Positions 41,394-49,365 of a DNA stretch of 64,000 nucleotides are shown here, in pieces. The first letter of the stretch is position 1. The number at the start of each line of letters is the position of its first letter. The stretch covers positions 23,584 to 87,583 of IMG/VR virus record IMGVR_UViG_3300042503_001430. The stretch is one strand, 5' to 3'. The stretch is from a virus. The translations under genes and the position numbers were made by a program. The notes beneath the pieces are model-generated. The model had not been told where the DNA came from. It did not search any database and worked only from the letters and a program-made list of their open reading frames with translations.

Positions 41394-42059
41394 TTAGAAG
41401 CCACCTGGTGACAAAGTTCTTCCAGGAAACACCAAGTCAATCACTGAACGCCATCGTCGATAGTAGAACTCAACATCAAGCTTGAGAACTACATCATTGT
41501 TTTCCGACGAGAGTTCTTGTGCACCAATTCTGTATGGATATGCTTCTTCAATCACATATGTACTCAACAGACCACCAAGCTCTGCTAGGGGAGGATCTAC
41601 CGTTGGTGGCTCAAATTGCAACACCGAATCAAGACCAGAACCTTTAAGCTTTTTCACAACAATATCTGTCTTATAGTTATCATAGTATTCCATGTACTGA
41701 GATGAAGGGCTGATGATGAATTGGTGCCATGCATCAAAGAAGGTTCTCTCAAACATTGAGTTTGTACACAAGAAACTGATGGTGATAGAGTCGTATAGAA
41801 CTGAAGTTGGCATCTTTCGAGTTGTGCCGAACATAGTTGCATCTTGTGTTTGAAATGCTCGCCCTGGAATACTGACTGAGGTTGCCATGACGGTGAGGTT
41901 TGCAGACCCCGCAATACTGAGCAATCCACCTAAAATACCAGCAGCGCCCTGAAGAAGCATTCCGGTTGGCGGTGTGATGATGCACAAATACTGTGTCGGT
42001 AGAGCTGGTCCGCCGAGAAGGTTGAGAGTCTTGTTCATCACTTTTGGTGAGAATACCAT
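41394..42059 (-). CDS. Tail-tube-fold baseplate protein (gp54/gp19-like)
   Basis: 221 residues. FSPKVMNKTLNLLGG, YLCIITPP, VSIPGRAFQTQDATMFGTTRKMP and a C-terminal Asp/Tyr strand DVVLKLDVEFYYRRW fit the tail-tube/gp54 superfamily (beta barrel). In this block it could be the gp54 tube initiator or a tube-like cap. The hydrophobic loop LQGAAGILGGLLSIAGSAN is unusual for a tube protein. Exact identity uncertain. Confidence 0.55.
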   Translation of the reverse strand: MVFSPKVMNKTLNLLGGPALPTQYLCIITPPTGMLLQGAAGILGGLLSIAGSANLTVMATSVSIPGRAFQTQDATMFGTTRKMPTSVLYDSITISFLCTNSMFERTFFDAWHQFIISPSSQYMEYYDNYKTDIVVKKLKGSGLDSVLQFEPPTVDPPLAELGGLLSTYVIEEAYPYRIGAQELSSENNDVVLKLDVEFYYRRWRSVIDLVFPGRTLSPGGF

Positions 42060-42060
42060 A

Positions 42061-42681
42061 TTACCTCTTTCTTATGAGATCGAATGATCTCTCCCAAATT
42101 TTTTGTTTGTTGGTGCTTTGACCAACATTCGAAATGAATTTTTCTGTCGGCAAGAACAGAGCAAGCTCCCATTCTTCTTGTGGTATGACAGAAATTTGTG
42201 GAGAGATATTCTTGAAAAGATACCTCTTTATGCAAGGTCTGTAATACCTCAAAGCCTGCTTTTCGAGTAGCATTTCGTAGTCTATTCTAACAACAGGGTC
42301 GCCGAGTTTGGTTCCAACATATTTATACAGCTCACTCATAAACATGATTCGGTGCAGTGGCTTTAGGTAGTGAAAGTTGAGAGCGAGCATACTCGATGTG
42401 TCCATAGATAGCGTGAGTACCAAAGGAAACGTGTCGTAGTATGATAGGGTAGCTTTTTCTTTGGGTGTGTACTTGAATGTTATGATCTGACCTGCAAAAG
42501 AAAGTATCTTTTTGGGTTGGGTTTCATAGACATTCGGGGGGTCTTGCGTCTTGCTTCCAAATGTCGTTTCTATTTTGTTCTGATACCATTCGAGAGCTTG
42601 TGTGCTTCGTTCTTTGAGCTTGGGTTTATCAGCTTTGACCTTTTCAATCAGACGTTGAAAGTTGGTTTTGGTTGGTTTCAT
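42061..42681 (-). CDS. Conserved T4-like virion protein
   Basis: 206 residues. YYDTFPLVLTLSMDTSSMLALNFHYLKPLHRIMFMSELY and YYRPCIKRYLFKNISP belong to a family I recall from structural regions of marine T4-like phages. No enzyme motif. Its late promoter ends 6 nt before the ATG, predicting a leaderless mRNA. Confidence 0.6.
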   Translation of the reverse strand: MKPTKTNFQRLIEKVKADKPKLKERSTQALEWYQNKIETTFGSKTQDPPNVYETQPKKILSFAGQIITFKYTPKEKATLSYYDTFPLVLTLSMDTSSMLALNFHYLKPLHRIMFMSELYKYVGTKLGDPVVRIDYEMLLEKQALRYYRPCIKRYLFKNISPQISVIPQEEWELALFLPTEKFISNVGQSTNKQKIWERSFDLIRKR

Positions 42682-42686
42682 TCATG

Positions 42687-42694
42687 TATTTATG
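42687..42694 (-). promoter_or_regulatory. Late promoter CATAAATA (minus strand)
   Basis: Predicted start is 42681, exactly the A of the ATG of the downstream minus-strand gene. Confidence 0.7.
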
Positions 42695-42695
42695 G

Positions 42696-43148
42696 TCACT
42701 TTCCAAGAGTTTTGATACCTAGCTGACTGAGGGTATCTTCAGTCCATACCTGAAAGGTTGCGTTTTGCTTTCTTGCATAGTCGTTTGCAGCTTTCCATTT
42801 TGCTTGGTTCTTTACGAAGTTTAGTACCTCGGTGATGTATTGTTTTCGTGCTCTCTTTTTTGTGGATTTCTGTTCGGGTGGTACTGTATACTTCTTTGGC
42901 TTCAGCTCTATCAAGTATGTGGTTTTGTTATTGAAGGTTATGCGAAAATCTACAAAATACCTATGTATGCGATTGTCTGTGGGGCATAAATATGGAATGA
43001 CCAACTCTTCTGATGACCATTGGGTGATGTTCGGGTTTGAGTCGCACCACAGCATGACAGACAGTTCCCAAGACGAGCGATAGTATATCTCGTCAGGGTT
43101 GCCTAAATACTTGTTGGTGTTTTTTGTCTTAAATTTACCTTGGTACAT
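42696..43148 (-). CDS. 4: Head completion protein gp4 (PD-(D/E)XK type)
   Basis: 150 residues (T4 gp4: 150). YQGKFKTKNTNKYLGNPDEIYYRSSWEL, EELVIPYLCPTDNRIHRYFVDF and YLIELKPKKY are the gp4 signatures; Asp in YFVDF and Glu-x-Lys in IELKP form a nuclease-like site. gp4 acts after packaging on the head before tail joining. The start codon abuts that of gp48 on the other strand. Confidence 0.85.
   Translation of the reverse strand: MYQGKFKTKNTNKYLGNPDEIYYRSSWELSVMLWCDSNPNITQWSSEELVIPYLCPTDNRIHRYFVDFRITFNNKTTYLIELKPKKYTVPPEQKSTKKRARKQYITEVLNFVKNQAKWKAANDYARKQNATFQVWTEDTLSQLGIKTLGK
42985..42992 (+). promoter_or_regulatory. Late promoter CATAAATA inside gene 4
   Basis: Exact motif on the + strand within the gp4 coding region, 157 nt before the gp48 ATG, which has no intergenic space for a promoter. 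A weaker CCTAAATA at 43102-43109 is closer. Confidence 0.45.
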
Positions 43149-44054
43149 ATGGGATACAAAGAGTTTGCAAAAGCAGTAATGTCAGACCCAACCAGCAACC
43201 CCGCAAACAGTACTGGTGTTGACTATCCAGCGTTAGATACCAAACCATCATCAAACCCCACAGCATCACACAAATTCCCTGAAGACTTGTGGGCGCCAGG
43301 TCAAGAGCCATTTATATACTTCAACATTCGCTCGACAGTAGATCCAACACTTGCGTCAAGAGGTAACATATCGTTGTATATGCCACCGACAATAAAAGTA
43401 AGTTATGGTGCCGGGTGGGAAGAGCTTTCAATGGAGAGCAGAAAAATGAAAGCTCTTACCGGCTTCGATGTTGCAAGCACGATGGGTAAACTGAGCGAAG
43501 GTCAACTCAAAGATGCGCTTACATCAGCAAAAGATAGCATAGCAAATACATCAAGCATTTCTACCTATGCGAAGTATGCTGCAAGTAACGCCGCCGAATC
43601 TGCACTTGGCTCATCATATGCATCTGATGTTCGTCGAGGTATTGCAGGTAAAGATCAGGTGGTAAATCCTTTCACGTCAATGTTGTACCAAGGTCCCAGA
43701 TTGCGTCAATTTCAGCTCGATTTTTCTCTTTATGCAAGAAATCAAAAAGAGAGTGAGAGTATTCAGAAGATCATCAAAGCATTTAAGCTTGCTATGCACC
43801 CAGATGCAGAAAAGGGTGGTGAAAGTGTGTTCTTCGATTTTCCATATATTTTTGATGTGTTCTTCATAACACCAGCTACCGACAAGATGTTCAATATCAA
43901 GAAAGCAGCTCTGACGGATTTGAGTGTTGATTATGCAGGTTCTGGTGCTCCATCATTCTTCAATGTCTCATGGGCGCCGGTCGATATTCGATTGAGCCTT
44001 ACGTTTAAGGAGCTCGAACTTCTTACCAGATCAGAAATCGATCAAAACTTCTAA
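43149..44054 (+). CDS. 48: Baseplate tail tube cap gp48
   Basis: 301 residues. The mid region NPFTSMLYQGPRLRQFQLDFSLYARNQKESESIQKIIKAFK, split as NPFTSMLYQGPRLRQF and QLDFSLYARNQKESES, then FFDFPYIFDVFF, matches the tail-tube-like core of gp48, which caps the hub so the tube can polymerise. The ATG is the second half of CATATG whose first half is the gp4 start. Followed by 53 and the hub gene. Confidence 0.8.
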   Translation: MGYKEFAKAVMSDPTSNPANSTGVDYPALDTKPSSNPTASHKFPEDLWAPGQEPFIYFNIRSTVDPTLASRGNISLYMPPTIKVSYGAGWEELSMESRKMKALTGFDVASTMGKLSEGQLKDALTSAKDSIANTSSISTYAKYAASNAAESALGSSYASDVRRGIAGKDQVVNPFTSMLYQGPRLRQFQLDFSLYARNQKESESIQKIIKAFKLAMHPDAEKGGESVFFDFPYIFDVFFITPATDKMFNIKKAALTDLSVDYAGSGAPSFFNVSWAPVDIRLSLTFKELELLTRSEIDQNF

Positions 44055-44056
44055 TT

Positions 44057-44719
44057 ATGAAACACTTTTACGTCTACCCAAAAATCGAGTACTCAAACAA
44101 CATAGCCACTAACGTCATGGTTAGAGGTAAGATTCGTGATGCGGTATTGCAGAACTCAGCACTGTACTACAAATACAGAATCGATGAGTTCATGAAGCCA
44201 GAGACGCTATCGTATAAGTACTATGGTTCACCCAACTATGTGTGGGCAATTTTTTATGCAAACAACATCGTAGATCCGTTGACTGACTGGCCAATGAACC
44301 AGAGAGAGTTCGATAAGTACATCTTGCAGAAGTATGGCAGCATGGACAGAGCACAACTCAAGTACTCTTCTAATGGTGCGCTCAATCACGACTCAATTCA
44401 CCACTACGTATTGAATGAAAAGCACGTGATTGATGAAACAACATTCTCGCAGCTAAATGCGATCTTGTCTAAGTACAAAACCTACTATCAAGCAAACGAT
44501 GACATGTTGAAGAAGGGTATGTCATCTCTCACCATTGGAAACTTCGTCATCGACAGACAGTCTTTCTTATCACTCGGTGTGTTAAATCCAGAAACTGTCT
44601 CTGCGGTCACATACTATGAGCATGAGTATAATGAGAACGAAAAGAAGCGAGATATTTTTGTGATAGATAAAGAGTACGTGTTTCAGATCGTCAGTGAGTT
44701 TGAAAATCTTTTTGATTAG
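44057..44719 (+). CDS. 53: Baseplate wedge gp53
   Basis: 220 residues. KYRIDEFMKPETLSYKYYGSPNYVWAIFYANN and DPLTDWPMNQREFDKYI are the gp53 (PF11246) core. It joins wedges into the baseplate ring. The C-terminal 100 residues extend beyond the family core. The start is 2 nt after the gp48 stop. Confidence 0.9.
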   Translation: MKHFYVYPKIEYSNNIATNVMVRGKIRDAVLQNSALYYKYRIDEFMKPETLSYKYYGSPNYVWAIFYANNIVDPLTDWPMNQREFDKYILQKYGSMDRAQLKYSSNGALNHDSIHHYVLNEKHVIDETTFSQLNAILSKYKTYYQANDDMLKKGMSSLTIGNFVIDRQSFLSLGVLNPETVSAVTYYEHEYNENEKKRDIFVIDKEYVFQIVSEFENLFD

Positions 44720-44721
44720 CT

Positions 44722-46146
44722 ATGTCTAAAGAAAACCAAATAGCTCGACAAGAGTTTGATCGAGTATTAGACTACATAAAGCTCAAAGACTGGAAGGGTA
44801 ATGAGCACACTCTTATTTCTCAGATGGTAGAGTTCTCTTTTGAAGAAGAGATATTTCACCAATCTTTGCACGGCTCAATCAAGATTTTTGACAGCGTAGA
44901 TTTTCCCACTTTGTTGCCGATGATTGGTGAAGAGAGAATCTTAGCAAGTTTCACTCGTCAAGAACCAGCAAACAAACAAAACGCATTTCTTGGCGGTAGA
45001 CTACCGCCTATCAAATTTGACATGCGTGTGTATCGCATGGACAACAAATACCAATCTGCTGAGTCACGAAAAGCACAATCATACACGCTTCGCTATACAT
45101 CACATTTGCCATTCTTGAACATAAACAAGCGTGTTTTTGCCAGCTATCAGAACATGAAGTACTCTGATATGGTAAAAGACATCTATGAAAATTACCTCAA
45201 AGAAGAAGGTGCACACTACAAACCACTCGTGATTGAAGAGACAGAAGGTGCGTTTGATTACTATGCACAAAACCTCTCTCCACTGTCTGCAATACGAAAG
45301 ATTTCTCAACGATCAACATCAGCAGAAGGTAATGGAAACTTCTACGTGTTCTATGAAGATCGAGATTCATACTACTTCATCACCGTGGGCAAGCTACTCA
45401 GACAAGACCCATCAATCAAGCTTCGGTGTGAACTAAAGAATGTCAGCAAGATTGACGCTGGTGGTTCAAAAACCACCGACCTTGAACGACAGCTATACAA
45501 CGTAACAAACTACACTCGTAATGAGAATTTTGATGTGTTTCAGTCTGCACTATCAGGTGAAGCATCTTCGAGCTTATTGTCGGTTGATCCAGTTACGAGA
45601 CAGTACTACCTGAATGAATTCGACTTGCGAGGTAAAGACAGAGCAGGAAATGACAACTGGTCAAAGTTACCTAAGCTCGGTGACAAGAAACCGTGGACTG
45701 ATGCTAACCCGATGTTCATAGATCCCAAAGCAAACATGGCGATGCTCATCACAGACCTCGACCAAGACACACATGAGTACATAGCAGAAAGAGATTCTGT
45801 ACGTCCGTATATGCCAGAAGACTTTTTCTTAGATCGAATTTCACAAAAGAGACAGCTATTGAAGAACACCATTCAAGCCAGTGTGAGTGGTGATCCAAGA
45901 GTTAAAGTTGGACAAGTTGTGGAGTTCAATCCACCAGAAATCTTGGGTATTACTGGAACCAAGAATCCAGAAATGCCAGACAAATGGCTCAAAGGTAAGT
46001 ATTTGGTAGTTGGGGTACTTCATGCGATCAATCAAGCACAGTACTCTATGCATCTCCAATTAGTGAAAGATGGATTCGCAACCGAAATTTCTGATGTTAC
46101 GTATCGACATCCATCCAAAGTTTACAAAGGCTACCATAATTCATAA
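44722..46146 (+). CDS. 27: Baseplate hub gp27-like
   Basis: 474 residues. MVEFSFEEEIFHQSLHGSIKIFDSVDFPTLLPMIGEE and the spread of paired beta domains (LSPLSAIRKISQRS, VGVLHAINQAQYSMHLQL) match the hub protein of T4-like marine phages, equivalent to gp27/gpD. It would form the trimeric hub under the spike. The start is 2 nt after gp53. Confidence 0.75.
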   Translation: MSKENQIARQEFDRVLDYIKLKDWKGNEHTLISQMVEFSFEEEIFHQSLHGSIKIFDSVDFPTLLPMIGEERILASFTRQEPANKQNAFLGGRLPPIKFDMRVYRMDNKYQSAESRKAQSYTLRYTSHLPFLNINKRVFASYQNMKYSDMVKDIYENYLKEEGAHYKPLVIEETEGAFDYYAQNLSPLSAIRKISQRSTSAEGNGNFYVFYEDRDSYYFITVGKLLRQDPSIKLRCELKNVSKIDAGGSKTTDLERQLYNVTNYTRNENFDVFQSALSGEASSSLLSVDPVTRQYYLNEFDLRGKDRAGNDNWSKLPKLGDKKPWTDANPMFIDPKANMAMLITDLDQDTHEYIAERDSVRPYMPEDFFLDRISQKRQLLKNTIQASVSGDPRVKVGQVVEFNPPEILGITGTKNPEMPDKWLKGKYLVVGVLHAINQAQYSMHLQLVKDGFATEISDVTYRHPSKVYKGYHNS

Positions 46147-46151
46147 AAACG

Positions 46152-46179
46152 TAGACAATCGCAAAAAATGTGATACACT
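46152..46179 (+). promoter_or_regulatory. Sigma70-type promoter with extended -10
   Basis: TAGACA (46152-46157), 16 nt, TGA-TACACT (-10 at 46174-46179), downstream of the tail block; opens the accessory region. Confidence 0.5.
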
Positions 46180-46233
46180 GTATGTACAGTAAAAACCCAT
46201 ATTGGGTAATTTTGTAGGAGAAACCTAGGTCCA

Positions 46234-46413
46234 ATGAAAGACAAGAAACACTCGTCGAATGAAAAAAACGAGGTGTCTGAAGATGTGAAGCGCAAGAAGA
46301 AGCAAAAGCGGTTGCGCCAACAGCACGAAGAGCAGAGTGCTTTTGAAGAAGCACTTGAAGAGGTACTTGAAGATGATGAGGTTTACCACCTCTTGAAGAA
46401 GCTCAAAGACTGA
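46234..46413 (+). CDS. Small charged coiled-coil protein
   Basis: 59 residues from an ATG after TAGGAG and AGGT. Basic first half (VKRKKKQKRLRQQ), acidic second half (FEEALEEVLEDDEVY), ending LLKKLKD; a helical, probably dimeric protein. No family recognised. First gene after the sigma70 promoter. Confidence 0.5.
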   Translation: MKDKKHSSNEKNEVSEDVKRKKKQKRLRQQHEEQSAFEEALEEVLEDDEVYHLLKKLKD

Positions 46414-46438
46414 GCAAGTACCCTTGGACCCTATCATT

Positions 46439-46864
46439 ATGAAAACGACAAAGCCAATATACTACCTAGCATCGCCGTATACACACGCAGAAGCTAGTGT
46501 TAGAAAAGCTAGAGCAGAAGCAGCAACCGAAGCAGCAGTAAAATTGCTTCACCAAGGCATATTTGTTTTTGCACCAATACCGTACAACGAACCGTGGGAG
46601 AAACATAACCTACCTGGTGACTGGGCGTTCTGGTGTGAGTTTGACAAATCATTCGTAGAACGATGCGATGGTGGTCTCATTGTACTCATGCTCGACGGGT
46701 GGGATAGAAGCACCGGCGTAACAGCAGAGATCGAATTTGCTAATAGTTTGGGTATGCCAATCTTTTATGCAACACCAGAACAGATTGAGACTGGTGATAT
46801 GAGCTTTATGACAGTCTGTCGCTTACCTAAGCTGGGACTGTTCTGTGCACATCAGAAATTCTAG
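46439..46864 (+). CDS. DUF1937-like (nucleoside deoxyribosyltransferase fold)
   Basis: 141 residues. PIYYLASPYTH at the N-terminus, FAPIPYNEPWEKHNLPGDWAFW, and GWDRSTGVTAEIEFANSLGMP are the pattern of DUF1937 (PF09152), related to nucleoside 2-deoxyribosyltransferases. Could act in nucleotide salvage. A TTG five codons upstream is less likely than the ATG that directly precedes the first strand. Confidence 0.7.
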   Translation: MKTTKPIYYLASPYTHAEASVRKARAEAATEAAVKLLHQGIFVFAPIPYNEPWEKHNLPGDWAFWCEFDKSFVERCDGGLIVLMLDGWDRSTGVTAEIEFANSLGMPIFYATPEQIETGDMSFMTVCRLPKLGLFCAHQKF

Positions 46865-46871
46865 GTGATAT

Positions 46872-47159
46872 ATGCCATACATTAAACAAGACCACAGAAA
46901 GCAGCTTGAATCTGCATTGAGTGACCTTTCACATGCGATCACAGAGACGGCAGGTAATGACATCTCAGTACTGCCTGGATTGTTGAACTACACTATCACA
47001 TGTTTGGTGAAGCGGTGTTACGCAGCGTTCAAATCCAAGATGTCATATGCAGATCACAATGCAGTTGTTGGTATGCTCGATTGTGCAAAGATGGAGTTTT
47101 ACCGAAGAGCTACAGCACCATATGAAGATGAGAAGGTGATAGAAAATGGTGATGTATGA
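46872..47159 (+). CDS. Conserved phage protein (DUF6899-like)
   Basis: 95 residues. MPYIKQDHRKQLESAL, GLLNYTITCLV and GMLDCAKMEFYRRATAPYEDEK match my memory of DUF6899, common in large phages, function unknown. The end (VIENGDV) overlaps the next start by 4 nt (ATGA). Confidence 0.7.
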   Translation: MPYIKQDHRKQLESALSDLSHAITETAGNDISVLPGLLNYTITCLVKRCYAAFKSKMSYADHNAVVGMLDCAKMEFYRRATAPYEDEKVIENGDV

Positions 47160-47422
47160 TACCGTATCTAAAAGCGATCCTTTTGTTGGGGTCGCTTGCT
47201 GTCGCCGGACAGACATTTCTGTTTCGTCAAAACGAAGAGTTGGGAATTCTATACCTACTTCTGTTCACCTCATTCAGAGAACTGTGGGAGATTACTAATG
47301 GAAACGAGCGAAACCTCACGCCTTGCTGGTCTAATAGCACAAAAGCTCACCCGCATAAAAGAACTCTCAAAAAAGAGAGTCGTTGTAAGAAACAAGTTAG
47401 ACGAAGTAAATCTCGAATCTAA
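47156..47422 (+). CDS. Small membrane protein overlapping next gene
   Basis: 88 residues. N-terminal hydrophobic segments (YLKAILLLGSLAVAG, LGILYLLLFTSF) and a basic tail. The last 125 nt overlap the coiled-coil gene at 47298 in another frame, so the C-terminus may be constrained or the gene spurious; the ATGA start overlap supports it. Confidence 0.4.
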   Translation: MIPYLKAILLLGSLAVAGQTFLFRQNEELGILYLLLFTSFRELWEITNGNERNLTPCWSNSTKAHPHKRTLKKESRCKKQVRRSKSRI

Positions 47423-47534
47423 CACTCTCGCAACACAGCTAAATAAGATTGAAGAAGAAGTGAAGTCGCTCAAATACGAAATCTCTGAGTGTTTGACTGA
47501 CCACAACCTTAAACTTGTTACTGATGGAGAATAA
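47298..47534 (+). CDS. Small coiled-coil protein
   Basis: 78 residues from an ATG after GGGAG. Nearly all coiled coil (LIAQKLTRIKELSKKRVV, NTLATQLNKIEEEVKSL). Lies before a lipoprotein gene. No family recognised. Confidence 0.55.
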   Translation: METSETSRLAGLIAQKLTRIKELSKKRVVVRNKLDEVNLESNTLATQLNKIEEEVKSLKYEISECLTDHNLKLVTDGE

Positions 47535-47535
47535 T

Positions 47536-47745
47536 ATGCGAAGTGTTCTTGCGTTGATTATGATGATGACTCTCGTTTCTGGCTGTTCTGCGGTTAAGAG
47601 AAGTGTAGGTCAGGTATCGCACCAAGTTATTACGTGCACATCTGAGCTTGATTGTAAGACGAAGCTTTCAGAAGATTGCCCGAAGGGCGGCACATTGTAT
47701 GGTGTTCGTCAAGCTGTAGAAATCGAATATTCATGCAACCCCTAA
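47536..47745 (+). CDS. Small lipoprotein
   Basis: 69 residues, GGAGA five nt before the ATG. Signal peptide MRSVLALIMMMTLVSGC with lipobox VSGC (Cys17). The mature part has four more Cys (TCTSELDCKTKLSEDC and a final YSC). Could act in superinfection exclusion or as a second envelope protein; no family recognised. Confidence 0.65.
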   Translation: MRSVLALIMMMTLVSGCSAVKRSVGQVSHQVITCTSELDCKTKLSEDCPKGGTLYGVRQAVEIEYSCNP

Positions 47746-47746
47746 T

Positions 47747-48319
47747 ATGCCAATACTTCGTTATCTCTACGAGAGATTTTTCAGAACGAAGTCGAAAGAA
47801 CCTTTAGACCTTAACAAATCTCAGGGTATTCTCATTCGACCTGATGGTAGTTGGATTGTGGCGCCACATAACACGCCGCAAGTCCAACACCATCCATATG
47901 CTCCGCAGAATCCTTATGGTGTGGGGTTGCCGCCTGTCCTGGGCAAAGACCTTAACTGGCTATCACAAGATAACAATCGACTTGATGTTTTGAATTTCCC
48001 ACCAACGTACTTTCCTCATGCACAAGAGCTGTACTCAAAGCTTGAGCAGTGTCTTGATCGTGACATCATCACCAGTTGTGTACACAAGCAGACACAGAAC
48101 AATATCTACATTCTTGCGATAGAGCTGCCATGTGGTCCTGATCACTGCGAAAACATGCGACGATTTAAGCAGTTCATCAAGGCGATGGAAGAGATGTACG
48201 ACTTCAAAGTGATTCAGCAAGAGCGAATAAATAGTTCTGTATGTAACGAACAATCATACTCGGTGGTGTTTGAGTATGACCCCAAAAATGACCTATTGAA
48301 GAACCTCAAAGGAGATTAG
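47747..48319 (+). CDS. Long member of the small paralogue family
   Basis: 190 residues. The first 90 are Pro- and Asn-rich and unlike the others. The last 100 (LYSKLEQCLDRDIITSC, IYILAIELP, FKQFIKAMEEMYDFKV, YSVVFEYD) show the layout of the ~80-residue family expanded in this region: helix, strands ending hydrophobic, helix with aromatic at its end, final strand. It is the first copy and is followed 1 nt later by the second. Confidence 0.55.
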   Translation: MPILRYLYERFFRTKSKEPLDLNKSQGILIRPDGSWIVAPHNTPQVQHHPYAPQNPYGVGLPPVLGKDLNWLSQDNNRLDVLNFPPTYFPHAQELYSKLEQCLDRDIITSCVHKQTQNNIYILAIELPCGPDHCENMRRFKQFIKAMEEMYDFKVIQQERINSSVCNEQSYSVVFEYDPKNDLLKNLKGD

Positions 48320-48320
48320 T

Positions 48321-48554
48321 ATGACAAGCAATATTGATATAGAACTCGACAACCTCAGACGTACAGAACAAATTAAGGATTGGAGCTCCTCTCTTGGATA
48401 TGGAGAAGCTGAATATACAATCGAATTCAAGCCAGAGAGCGTTCCAAACCTGAAGCTCTTAGCTAAGAAGCTTAACGAAAAGTACGGCGCTCGCCATTTT
48501 ACCAAACATAACGATAATGGCACAATCGCAGTAAGATTTGTGGTTACTCTTTAG
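48321..48554 (+). CDS. Small paralogue family member
   Basis: 77 residues after GGAG. ELDNLRRTEQIKDW (helix 1), YTIEFKPES (strand), LKLLAKKLNEKYGA (helix 2), GTIAVRFVVTL (last strand). The clearest short copy: helix 2 ends in KY as in most members. Function unknown. Confidence 0.6.
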   Translation: MTSNIDIELDNLRRTEQIKDWSSSLGYGEAEYTIEFKPESVPNLKLLAKKLNEKYGARHFTKHNDNGTIAVRFVVTL

Positions 48555-48582
48555 TTGACATAACAGAAAAAGCTGGTATTCT
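48555..48582 (+). promoter_or_regulatory. Sigma70-type promoter
   Basis: TTGACA (48555-48560), 16 nt, TATTCT (48577-48582). Predicted start near 48589, 6 nt before the next ATG. Confidence 0.55.
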
Positions 48583-48594
48583 ACCAGAAGAATC

Positions 48595-48879
48595 ATGCTC
48601 AAAAGCTCAAAAGAGAAATCTGTTGAGAAGCTAGAAAAGGAACTGTACGTAGCACACAAACGTGGTTACATTTTCAGATGCACACACATTTCTGAAATGA
48701 CCAGTTTCGGTGATTCGAGTGAGATTGTAGGGGTCGAGGTTCTGTTCTCTGATGACGTATCGATTGAATCAATACGAAAGATCAAGACGTACATAGAAAA
48801 GACCTACGATTTTGATGTTGATAATACAACATACATGGATCTCTCTAACGCAGTGAAGATCATTATTGTGAGGTACTGA
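48595..48879 (+). CDS. Small paralogue family member
   Basis: 94 residues. LEKELYVAHKRGYIFRC, VEVLFSDDVS, IRKIKTYIEKTYDFDV, VKIIIVRY. Nearly no mRNA leader is predicted from its promoter. Closest to the next copy, which it precedes by 1 nt. Confidence 0.6.
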   Translation: MLKSSKEKSVEKLEKELYVAHKRGYIFRCTHISEMTSFGDSSEIVGVEVLFSDDVSIESIRKIKTYIEKTYDFDVDNTTYMDLSNAVKIIIVRY

Positions 48880-48880
48880 T

Positions 48881-49165
48881 ATGCAAACCGAAATATCAAC
48901 AGATGCGCTGTATTCAAGAGTGCGAGATTTTGAGCACGAATTGAAGCGTGTTCATGCAACTGGTCACATCATCAAAACCCTCAACATAAAAAAGTATGAC
49001 GACGATGGCTCTTCTATCAAGGGTGTTGAGCTTCTGGTTGACGCTCGTGTGTCCAAGAATCAGATCAAGCAGATTGTAGACTACATTAAGAAGGTTTACA
49101 GCTTCGATACGCTCTTTCACGCAAAAACACATTCTATCAAGATTTGGTACAAGAGCATCAAGTAA
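48881..49165 (+). CDS. Small paralogue family member
   Basis: 94 residues. FEHELKRVHATGHIIKT, VELLVDARVSKNQIKQIVDYIKKVYSFDT, SIKIWYKSI. Tandem with the previous copy. The ends of helix 1 (GHII) and helix 2 (YIKKVY) are the family landmarks. Confidence 0.6.
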   Translation: MQTEISTDALYSRVRDFEHELKRVHATGHIIKTLNIKKYDDDGSSIKGVELLVDARVSKNQIKQIVDYIKKVYSFDTLFHAKTHSIKIWYKSIK

Positions 49166-49365
49166 TGGCAAAGATTTACTCCTTCGAGGAGTACAAGATC
49201 CGGCGATTAATCAGAGATAATCAAGAAGACCTCCTGTCAAAAATCGAGTTTTGTGATAAGAATGGGTATCTCTGGACTGATCATTACTCAATAAAGATGA
49301 TCGGTGACAGAATTGAAGAGTTGAAGAAAATGCTAGAGGACTTGAAAAATGAAAAACCTTCATGA
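49165..49365 (+). CDS. Hypothetical small protein
   Basis: 66 residues, starting one base into the previous stop (TAATG). IYSFEEYKIRRLIRDNQEDLLSKIEFCDKNGYLW and a long C-terminal helix. Not a clear family member (no second strand-helix-strand). Overlaps the transaminase gene by 17 nt. Confidence 0.5.
   Translation: MAKIYSFEEYKIRRLIRDNQEDLLSKIEFCDKNGYLWTDHYSIKMIGDRIEELKKMLEDLKNEKPS

Noticed and set aside
48227-48234. AATAAATA inside the gene at 47747
   Set aside because: In coding sequence with about 80 nt to the next start; not distinguished from chance.
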